A stretch of DNA of 38,077 nucleotides from Candidatus Omnitrophota bacterium (GTDB lineage Bacteria; Omnitrophota; Gorgyraeia; Zapsychrales; Fredricksoniimonadaceae), in the NCBI GenBank assembly GCA_021731625.1, contig JAKFXC010000084.1, forward strand, positions 1 through 38,077, written 5' to 3'. The translations under genes and the position numbers were made by a program. Under the pieces are notes generated by a model. The model was not told the origin of the DNA. It saw nothing but the letters and a program-made list of their open reading frames with translations, and made no database searches. Every line of letters begins with the position of its first letter. Within the stretch, counting starts at the first letter, position 1. Of the stretch, positions 32,401-38,077 are shown in pieces.

Positions 32401-35400
32401 ATATTTATCTTTACGACGACAACGAAAGAATCGGCCTTTCTGCGTTCTGGAAATTCAACGACGACCCTGACGTGGAACCAAAAACCGCGGCCGATGCGGC
32501 AGGAAATAACCAGGCCTCTGTGTCTAATGGCGCTGCTTTTGCCACCGACCGCGAACGCAAGCAAGTGATCAGCCTGGACGGGGCCAATGGCAAGGTCACA
32601 TCGAGTTTTCCTGGGCCTGCTTCGGCCATCACCCTAACGGTCTGGTTTAAGCAGACAAAGATTGGCATCCCAGAGGTAGTCCTTCATGGAGGAAGCCAAG
32701 CAGGACAAGACAATTACTATCGCTTATTGATTACGGAGAACGGCAAATTGACCGGGGGAATTGGCAACGGAAAACAGTGGGATTTAAACCTTATCAATAA
32801 GGAAGGCTGCTTGGTAACACCCAATGTCTGGCATCAAGGGGTCCTAACGTACGATCAAGCCAACCTGAATGTTGGCCTTTATTTGGACGGGAATCCCTGT
32901 TACACAGCTCAACAAGACGCGGCAGTGCCTTTGTTTTCAGCTCCTGGGATAACCATGGGCGCATCTACAAGCCCGGGATGGAATTTTTTGGGGGCAATAG
33001 ATGACGTCCAGGTCTACAAAAAAGCATTGAATGCACAGGATGTTCTTAACTTGTATACCTCAAGCAAGGCTCCGCCTCCGGCAAACACTCCGCCACGATT
33101 TGTGCAATTGAATTTAACCCAAGCAGCCGTTTCAGGAACACCGATCAACTTTACGGTCAATGCGGAAGATGATGATGAGACAGACCAGTTAGCGTATCGG
33201 GTGGTCTCCGGGTTACCCGATGGGGCTCAATTTAATGCAGACAACCGCGACTTTCTCTGGACCCCCACACCGCTGCAGGCCAAGGCTCCGGATAATGTTT
33301 ATAAAATCACTTTTGGCGTAACCGACAATAAGTCGCCGGAGGTCATCCAGGAAGTCACCATAACGGTCAAAGCGGCAACCACGACAAAGCTTACCAGCGG
33401 CGGGACCATTAAAGAAGGTGAAGAAGTCTTTTTAAGCGCCACAGTGGGCCCAGAGGATTTGTCGCTTTCCGGCACGGTTACTTTTAATGATGCCAGCAAC
33501 AGCAATGCGATGCTCTGTGCCGATGTTGCTTTGACCCTGAACAGCGCTGCTTGTAAGACCAGGGCTTTGGTCTTAGGGGATCATCAACTTACTGCCCATT
33601 ATAATGGTGATGCGAATAATGCTCCTTCAACCAGCCCAGAGATTAAGCAGACCATCCTTAAGAATAACCCTCCGGAATTAGATCCAGTGAGTGCAACAGG
33701 TAGAGTGGGAGACCAGATGGTCGTTAAAGTCAGAGGCCGTGACATCGACAATGACCCTCTGAAGTTTTCAGCAACTGGTCTTCCGGCAGGGGCAGTGTTT
33801 TTGCCTTTAGGAGATGTGACCATGAATGGGGAAGTCCAATCACTGGACAGCCAAAGGGTCTTGCGGTATTTGCTGGGGCCGAATGATCCCAACTATTATG
33901 CTTTAAGCCCGGAAGCCAAAGTGCTGGCGGATGCCAATGAAGATGGGCAAGTAACAAAGCCGGATGCCGATCTCATATTACAAATGGTGGCCGGCTTGAG
34001 GCAAATAAAGACGGCGGTATTCATCTGGACACCAACGCAAGCAGGTACCACAAATATTGATGTCACCGCTAAAGACAAAGGGGAATTTAATGATACAGAT
34101 AGACTGACAATTGTGATTAGTCCCCCGAATCAACCACTTACGGCTGTTTCATATGGCGACACGGAGAAAGCGGACTTTGTCGGACAGCGTAGTTTGGGGT
34201 CAAATGGAACATATGACGTGCACATTCGATTGAGTAATGTCCCCAAAGTCATAACAAATGTGGTGGTCACGACCATTGAGGACGTTGGCAGATGGGAATG
34301 GCCGCCAAATGAGATTAATTGGTTTGTGGAACGCAAGCCCAATAATGGTCCTGGACAGGTTGAGCTGTATATAGACTTTTGGAAGCCTAACAAGAAGTAT
34401 CATGTGGATGTGATCTACGAAGATGGGAGTCCGGGTTCGGTGGATGCAGTTGATGCGCCGTCAGTGCAGAATCAACCGCCAGTATTTAAAAATACCATTG
34501 GCCATGTCACCGAGCAAGTGGGGACAGCTATTAATTTGGATTTATCCGCAACCGATGTGGAGAATGACCCTCTAGTTTATACGGCGACCGGCTTGCCCGC
34601 TGGGGCAAATCTGTCAAGCACCGGTGCTTTTACGTGGACGCCAGCGGCTAGCTTGGGGCAAATCGGCGATTTTCCGATTACGATTATGGTGAGTGATGGT
34701 AAGTTGAGCGTTTCAGAAGATATAACCATTACTGTAACAGATGCATCTTGCACCGGTGTGTGCGCCGGCAAGAAGGCGCTTGATAATTTAGTGGGGGTCA
34801 TATTCAACGGAAAATTCCCCGGGTCGCCTGAATATGAAGCTGCGGCGAATAAATATGGTGCGATTTTGCAGGGGCTAGGGTACAACAGCCCTGAAGCCGA
34901 TGAACTAACCGCTTATTACAGGCTGGAATTTTTTGGCAGTGGCAAAAAAGCGATTAATGATCTCGTGAAAGTCATTTTTGCCGGCAATTTTCCAGGATCA
35001 GAGGAGTATGAGAAAGCAGCAAACATCTATGGAACGTTTGTGCAAGGGTTGGGTTACAACACAACTGAAGCCGATGACCTTAGTGCTTATTACAGGCTGG
35101 AATTCTTCAATGATGGTAAGACAGCGGTGGATGATTTGGTGAAAGTCATTTTTGCCGGCAATTATCCAGGATCAGAGGAGTATGAGAAAGCAGCAAACAT
35201 CTATGGAACGTTTGTGCAAGGGTTGGGTTACAACACAAGTGAAGCCATTGACCTCAGTGCTTATTACAGGCTGGAATTCTTCAATAATGGTAAGACAGCG
35301 GTAGATAATCTGGTAGCGATACTAGCTAGCGGGAAAGGTCCTGGATCTCCAGAATATGAGAAAACGTACAACATCTACGGCACATTTCTGCAAGGGTTGG

Positions 35401-36941
35401 GTTATAACACAACTGAAGCCAACGACCTAATTGCCTATTATAATCAAAAGACCGCTCCGTCCTCCCAGACAGAAACCTCAACCAAGCTTACCAGTTCACT
35501 AAATCCATCTAATGTCGGGGATAAAGTGACTTTTACCGCTGAGGTGAAAGGATCGGTAACAGCATCAACTCCGACCGGTGTGGTCAGATTTGTGGAGGGG
35601 ATGTCACCTTTAGATAACTGCAATGCCGTGCCTTTGGAAGCTGACGGAGAGGCCAAATGTCCAGCGGAAAATTTACCCCAAGGGACTCGGACTATCACCG
35701 CTGAATATCAGGGTGATTTGCGCCATAAAAAATCCTTTGGCGGTCTGTCGCAGCAGGTCAACCCAGCGTCGCCTTATGCATTGACTCCTTCAGCCACAAC
35801 GGTGGCACCTGGTCTGCCGCTCTCAGTGACCTGGAAAGCTCCTTCAGACCATGCTGAAAAGGATTGGATTGGCTTGTATAGGGAAGGAGATCCCAATAGT
35901 GCCTGGGGTACTTTAAACAAGTGGCAATACACCGGCCCCGGCCCAGCAACCTCGGGCGTCTTTAACACCACGGCGCCGACCAAACCAGGCAGGTATGAGT
36001 TCCGTTACCTGCTCAATGACGGCTTCACGGACGTATTTAGGTCGGTTCCCATTACCGTCAAGACGGAAACACTCGTAAAAGTTCTAACCCCGCTATTTTC
36101 GCCGTCGGGTGGGGACTTTAAGGCTGATGTGGATGTCCAAATAATTACGGATACAGCAGGTGCCTCAATTTACTACACAACAGACGGCACGGTGCCCACA
36201 AGAAATTCCAGCCCGTACACAACAGCCACCATCAAGGTGGCCAGCACAACTACCCTCAAGGCCATTGCTGTTAAAACCGGCATGGCAGACAGCGACGTGG
36301 CTGCCGCCACATATACAATAACAAAAGACCAGCCGCCATCGAATCACAGCCTGGTGCCATCATCGGTTACAGTCAATCCCAACGAGTCCTTAAGCGTCAC
36401 TTGGAGCGCGCCGGCAGGACATGCCCCCAATGACTGGATTGGCTTATTTAAGGAAGGGGATCGTAATGAGGACTGGAAGATCCTAAACAAATGGACCTAT
36501 ACCCAAAACGCAACAGCGGGAGTCTTTAACACCACGGCGCCAAGCGCAGCGGGCAAGTATGAGTTCCGATACCTGCTCAAGGATGGTTTCACCGATGTGT
36601 TAAGGTCGGTCCACATCACGGTGGGTGGTTCTGCACCGCCACCGATAGCAAGTTCATTTTCACTAAAAACGACCACCATCGCTGTTAAAGCCGGCGAGGC
36701 TATTTCCGTTCAATGGACAACTCCGGTTGATCATACTGGAGGAAGGGATTGGGTAGCTCTATTTCGAGTAGGGGATCCTAATACGGCCTGGAACACCCTC
36801 AACAAATGGCGGTACACCGGTGGTGCCACAGGGACCTTCACTACAACAGCGCCGACTCCGGGGACTTATGAATTCCGGTATTTATTAAACGATGGGTACG
36901 AAGACAGGGCCAGGTCGGAGCAGATCACCGTCAACCCTTAG
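29436..36941 (+). CDS. Giant secreted subtilisin-like (S8) multidomain protein 2 with dockerin-like insert
   Basis: The ATG at 29436 has AAGGA upstream and a signal peptide (FLPFFLTFFALLFTG, cleavage probably after TLA). The 2501-residue order is: a basic prodomain; S8 domain (about 220-560) with Asp248 (VVDTGVD), His310 (GHGTH) and Ser498 (GTSMSAPFVSG); Ig/FlgD-like (565-665); propeller-like (670-995); LamG (997-1212); cadherin/He_PIG-like (1213-1313); Ig-like (1314-1408); He_PIG-like interrupted by a dockerin-like pair of calcium loops (1460-1471 and 1499-1510); unknown beta domain (about 1567-1680); He_PIG-like (1681-1770); four 58-residue helical repeats (1779-2002); Ig-like; then three DWIGLY-type beta domains with a chitobiase C-terminal-like domain (about 2212-2299) after the first. 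The N-terminal 1200 residues parallel protease 1, so they are paralogues with different tails. The catalytic residues are intact. Confidence 0.88.
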   Translation: MKKNKLHFLPFFLTFFALLFTGPKPTLAVLDLTNPSPSPSQALQSNKNSVNSIQDLEAAASNRQSCVPGQILVKFKNNIEISGEALLQNPQANIDPSLKKTANYMGRHRARLKGVMNRGKRRTSEVKNELVQKYQKMRTQNKRKAARMPKNVQGPDLNVVNWYMMEVPETDRTAVEKELRDDPNVETFGCNNIVRVKSFPQDAPNDPFFSRSNSWGQGYPDMWALQTIKAPEAWKISQGEGSVVAVVDTGVDYSHIDISANIWNNTKETDGNKIDDDGNGFTDDVRGWDFIGGSYLNPSQSNNPFDVNGHGTHVAGIIAAVGDNNRGIIGVAPKAKIMPVRALDGNGYGSMYSLAQSMIYAVQNGADVINNSWGFGFSPSMSMIEDTVRYAYSMGVVTVFAAGNEDHNVGYTSPVNMTDSKPIVVAASSQNDDKVSFSNFGSLVDVAAPGGSNQVGTDVYSVYNILSLKASVCNTGTACPTKLLVGSNENLLRLAGTSMSAPFVSGVAAAILTKNPEFSNEDVRQAIKISSDKVFNPQTDKFEFGRLNFEEALKVDSVLTATIKSPRQSDIWNSHSDPEFKIIGSAEGPNFASYQLFYSTLSTPLTWMPLTSVVLTPVHDGVLGVLRSDSFSSIDVLKIKLVATTSQGVEFQATSQISIMPHVRRITSTALTEEFFAISGKRIAVTRRANSDLIYALFDILVQDMDSKTETPIQKNVYLALDHTKPLLDLIPLAPILEGNNLVWVDRKEKSFFTPFFLNIYNLTTNLHKIVTLPNPRPGTLGGSVYSQLSISGNWIALNIFNQVYLYDIKNDALTRILTGSIYPVDSPVVSDGKVVYAARLDDVGNGGIVLYDISTKEKKTLVAFPPDSAHLLILFSNNKVAWVDDQNQLLYYDLETGQGPTVILNSPSYLASAEISGDMVAWSDSRRGVGYDLNYGVYGFFYDIYTYDFNTKQQRRVGLNSDITTIFPPLHISDGRIAWIDYRTGSGDIYLYDDNERIGLSAFWKFNDDPDVEPKTAADAAGNNQASVSNGAAFATDRERKQVISLDGANGKVTSSFPGPASAITLTVWFKQTKIGIPEVVLHGGSQAGQDNYYRLLITENGKLTGGIGNGKQWDLNLINKEGCLVTPNVWHQGVLTYDQANLNVGLYLDGNPCYTAQQDAAVPLFSAPGITMGASTSPGWNFLGAIDDVQVYKKALNAQDVLNLYTSSKAPPPANTPPRFVQLNLTQAAVSGTPINFTVNAEDDDETDQLAYRVVSGLPDGAQFNADNRDFLWTPTPLQAKAPDNVYKITFGVTDNKSPEVIQEVTITVKAATTTKLTSGGTIKEGEEVFLSATVGPEDLSLSGTVTFNDASNSNAMLCADVALTLNSAACKTRALVLGDHQLTAHYNGDANNAPSTSPEIKQTILKNNPPELDPVSATGRVGDQMVVKVRGRDIDNDPLKFSATGLPAGAVFLPLGDVTMNGEVQSLDSQRVLRYLLGPNDPNYYALSPEAKVLADANEDGQVTKPDADLILQMVAGLRQIKTAVFIWTPTQAGTTNIDVTAKDKGEFNDTDRLTIVISPPNQPLTAVSYGDTEKADFVGQRSLGSNGTYDVHIRLSNVPKVITNVVVTTIEDVGRWEWPPNEINWFVERKPNNGPGQVELYIDFWKPNKKYHVDVIYEDGSPGSVDAVDAPSVQNQPPVFKNTIGHVTEQVGTAINLDLSATDVENDPLVYTATGLPAGANLSSTGAFTWTPAASLGQIGDFPITIMVSDGKLSVSEDITITVTDASCTGVCAGKKALDNLVGVIFNGKFPGSPEYEAAANKYGAILQGLGYNSPEADELTAYYRLEFFGSGKKAINDLVKVIFAGNFPGSEEYEKAANIYGTFVQGLGYNTTEADDLSAYYRLEFFNDGKTAVDDLVKVIFAGNYPGSEEYEKAANIYGTFVQGLGYNTSEAIDLSAYYRLEFFNNGKTAVDNLVAILASGKGPGSPEYEKTYNIYGTFLQGLGYNTTEANDLIAYYNQKTAPSSQTETSTKLTSSLNPSNVGDKVTFTAEVKGSVTASTPTGVVRFVEGMSPLDNCNAVPLEADGEAKCPAENLPQGTRTITAEYQGDLRHKKSFGGLSQQVNPASPYALTPSATTVAPGLPLSVTWKAPSDHAEKDWIGLYREGDPNSAWGTLNKWQYTGPGPATSGVFNTTAPTKPGRYEFRYLLNDGFTDVFRSVPITVKTETLVKVLTPLFSPSGGDFKADVDVQIITDTAGASIYYTTDGTVPTRNSSPYTTATIKVASTTTLKAIAVKTGMADSDVAAATYTITKDQPPSNHSLVPSSVTVNPNESLSVTWSAPAGHAPNDWIGLFKEGDRNEDWKILNKWTYTQNATAGVFNTTAPSAAGKYEFRYLLKDGFTDVLRSVHITVGGSAPPPIASSFSLKTTTIAVKAGEAISVQWTTPVDHTGGRDWVALFRVGDPNTAWNTLNKWRYTGGATGTFTTTAPTPGTYEFRYLLNDGYEDRARSEQITVNP
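34770..35441 (+). repeat. Four 174-bp tandem repeats in protease 2
   Basis: Units start at 34770, 34944, 35118 and 35292. Each encodes about 58 residues with the cores GKTAVDDLVKVIFAGN, PGSEEYEKAANIYGTFVQGL, GYNTTEA and LSAYYRLEFF. Units 2 and 3 are nearly identical in DNA over their central 100 bases. Both proteases thus carry a helical repeat block in the stalk, unrelated in sequence but alike in size. Confidence 0.9.
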
Positions 36942-36947
36942 ATTAAG

Positions 36948-36989
36948 AACAGGGAATGCGCCCATGTTGCTAATGGCACATTCCCTGTT
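36948..36989 (+). terminator. Strong hairpin after protease 2
   Basis: An 11-bp perfect stem (36948-36958 with 36979-36989, AACAGGGAATG/CATTCCCTGTT) with further inner pairing starts seven bases after the stop. It is followed by only a short T-run, so it is probably a terminator of moderate strength. Confidence 0.65.
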
Positions 36990-37015
36990 TACTTCGCAAA
37001 TCCTTCCCCATAGGC

Positions 37016-37080
37016 AACCTATAAAGAAATATTATTTCATTGTGGAGTAGTTGTAACTAACTGGTAACATTAAGCTAATC
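37016..37080 (+). promoter_or_regulatory. Conserved intergenic block (copy 2), now joined to a gene remnant
   Basis: It matches 29226-29290 up to ATTAAGCTAAT. The match stops where similarity to the 3' part of a protease gene begins, marking a deletion junction at about 37076-37081. Confidence 0.5.
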
Positions 37081-37474
37081 ACTAATGTTCCCGTCACAAG
37101 CACCCTTAAAGACCATTGCCATTAAGGCCGGAATGGCGGACAGCGATGTAGCCACCGCCACGTATACCATAACACAAGCGCCATTGAATTACAGCCTGGT
37201 GCCATCGTCGCTTACGTTCAGTACCGACGAGATATCCGTTCAATGGACGGCAAATGCTCAGAAGGCTAAACCAACAGACTGGGTATCCTTGTATAAAACA
37301 GGGGATCCCAACAGGAGTTTTGATCAAAGCAGGTGGAAATATACCGATGGCGTTACATCAGGGACCTTCAGCACCACGGCTCCGAATACACCGGGCATTT
37401 ATGAATTCCGGTATTTATTAGAGGATGGATACACAGAAGGGGCCAGGTCGGAGAAGATCACGGTTACGCCTTAA
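37077..37474 (+). pseudogene. C-terminal remnant of a third giant protease gene
   Basis: The open frame from 37085 reads KTIAIKAGMADSDVATATYT, the end of a chitobiase C-terminal-like domain, then one DWVSLYKTGDPN domain ending YEFRYLLEDGYTEGARSEK. Both match the C-terminal part of protease 2 (STTTLKAIAVKTGMADSDVA and the DWIGLY domains). The homologous bases upstream (NVPVTSTLK) lie in another frame: one extra A near 37113 shifts the frame. No signal peptide, protease domain or ribosome binding site remains. The stump is joined to the conserved promoter-like block, so a large internal deletion is the simplest account. Confidence 0.75.
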
Positions 37475-37533
37475 ATTCTGCAGTACTAATCAGACCCCGC
37501 ATCTAGCAATCAATTCCTAGTACAAAAATAAAC

Positions 37534-37586
37534 TTGCAATTACAACTAAAGCATGCTATGCTTTGGTTAATAGGTTGCAAATGCAA
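37534..37586 (+). promoter_or_regulatory. Promoter with paired TTGCA operators upstream of microprotein 2
   Basis: TTGCAATTACAA (37534-37545) and TTGCAAATGCAA (37575-37586) flank TATGCT (37557-37562), an extended -10 with TGC before it. The first box gives the -35-like TTGCAA at 17-nt spacing. Box-to-box distance is 41 bases, against 43 at the first locus. The stretch 37475-37533 shows nothing else. Confidence 0.62.
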
Positions 37587-37612
37587 TTAAATCACATAGC
37601 AAAGGGGAACAA

Positions 37613-37741
37613 ATGGAATTGGCTAGTTACACAATACAATCACTCATCACAGCCGCTGGCGCCATTGCCACCACCATTTCATTGGTTTTGTGTGCCGCCG
37701 TGGTTTTCACCTGCTGGTATGTGGGCAAACCGGATTTATGA
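37613..37741 (+). CDS. 42-residue membrane microprotein 2 (VFTCWYVGKPDL family)
   Basis: This ORF is too short for the track. The ATG at 37613 follows AAGGGG by a normal spacing. The product starts MELASYTIQSLITAAG, has one membrane helix and ends VFTCWYVGKPDL like its paralogue at 21249. Overall roughly half of the residues agree, concentrated in the N-terminal ten and the last twelve. The TGA overlaps an ATG (37738) in frame with the truncated secreted ORF that follows, so the pair may be translationally coupled. Position before a signal-peptide ORF repeats the arrangement at the first locus. Confidence 0.75.
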   Translation: MELASYTIQSLITAAGAIATTISLVLCAAVVFTCWYVGKPDL

Positions 37742-37764
37742 ACATGTTTACAGAAAGGGTCTAT

Positions 37765-37920
37765 ATGAAATACCTTCAGAAATGCTTCAGTTATTGCCTT
37801 GTGACTTTGATAATGTTTTTCTTTACTGCCAGTGACCTCTCTTTTGCTGTTATTGATGAAAAGCAGGCCCAATCGGTCGGACAAGGGGTTTCTGGGACTT
37901 GTCCAGAACATTGTGTCTGA
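37765..37920 (+). CDS. Truncated secreted ORF, likely 5' remnant of a fourth protease gene
   Basis: The ATG at 37765 has AGAAAGGG eight or nine bases upstream. It encodes a signal peptide (MKYLQKCFSYCLVTLIMFFF, then TASDLSFA) and only about 20 further residues (VIDEKQAQSVGQGVSGTCPE, then HCV) before a stop. The AVIDEK start of the mature part resembles the AVLDLT and AVEGTS starts of the two giant proteases, and it follows a microprotein gene as protease 1 does. An in-frame ATG at 37738 overlaps the microprotein stop. It is either a short secreted peptide or, more likely, what is left of a protease gene cut by rearrangement near 37920. Confidence 0.5.
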   Translation: MKYLQKCFSYCLVTLIMFFFTASDLSFAVIDEKQAQSVGQGVSGTCPEHCV

Positions 37921-37924
37921 GCCG

Positions 37925-38077
37925 TTAATCTGAGCCATAGCGTTGCCTGAACATTTGATGAATTTCGTATTGATTGTCATAAACGGCCGGAACTGCCTTG
38001 CGCCATTTGCCGGTGGCGATGTTATCAATTAAGACCTGAATGGCCACGGATAATGTTTTTGTGGACTGGAAGTAACC
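37925..38077 (-). CDS. C-terminal end of a gene entering from the right, unknown function
   Basis: On the minus strand the frame is open from the window edge to a TAA at 37925-37927, giving 50 residues. It includes LSVAIQVLIDNIATGKWRKA and ends EIHQMFRQRYGSD. Composition and codon use look like coding sequence. It converges on the truncated secreted ORF with only four bases between stops, so the rearrangement that cut the protease array may have brought it here. I do not recognise the family. Confidence 0.5.
   Translation of the reverse strand, partial: GYFQSTKTLSVAIQVLIDNIATGKWRKAVPAVYDNQYEIHQMFRQRYGSD

Noticed and set aside
37627-38028. 133-codon minus-strand ORF
   Set aside because: It runs antisense through the conserved microprotein 2 and the signal-peptide ORF. 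The better minus-strand frame is the one open from the window edge to 37925.

Overview
The window looks like a chromosomal segment of an uncultivated Gram-negative-type bacterium, most likely Candidatus Omnitrophota (formerly OP3). That placement rests mainly on the 938-residue secreted protein at 2098-4914. Its N-terminal 'LPEPGTMIHLS...KGLTIHKDNPFLFDFIVD' style and its C-terminal 'GGIDLN' module are, as far as I know, typical of that phylum. No search could be run, so this is recognition by eye.

Layout. (1) 1-2034: end of a CcsA/CcmC-like cytochrome c biogenesis gene, a perfect 41-bp inverted repeat, then overlapping moeA and mobA (molybdenum cofactor). (2) 2098-5767: the large Omnitrophota-type secreted protein, a terminator that contains a consensus extended -10, and a double-receiver protein. 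(3) 5799-13429: hemA, an AtpZ/AtpI-like gene, a complete F-type ATP synthase operon (atpB-E-F-H-A-G-D-C) and a 49-residue ORF. (4) 13439-20979: a b6f/bc-type quinol oxidase cluster made of a HEAT protein, a Rieske protein, cytochrome b6-like and subunit IV-like proteins, an octaheme c-type cytochrome with a coiled coil, a polytopic membrane protein and a zinc-ribbon membrane protein. Haem synthesis, cytochrome c maturation, a quinol:cytochrome oxidoreductase and a proton-type ATP synthase together describe a respiratory energy-conservation block.

(5) 20980-38077 differs in character. It is an array of giant secreted subtilisin-like (S8) proteins of 2545 and 2501 residues. Each has a signal peptide, prodomain, protease domain, propeller-like region, LamG domains, many Ig-like domains and helical repeats. 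A third array member is reduced to a fused promoter block plus C-terminal tail, and a possible fourth to a signal peptide.

Two array units begin with something the ORF track could not show. These are 42-residue single-span membrane microproteins (21249-21377 and 37613-37741) sharing the C-terminus VFTCWYVGKPDL. Each lies behind a promoter of the same design: a TTGCA-type 12-bp box covering the -35, an extended -10, and a second box just after the expected start site. I regard this microprotein/operator/giant-protease array as the best candidate for an undescribed system in the window. Its function is unknown. No tRNA, rRNA, CRISPR array or intact insertion sequence was seen.
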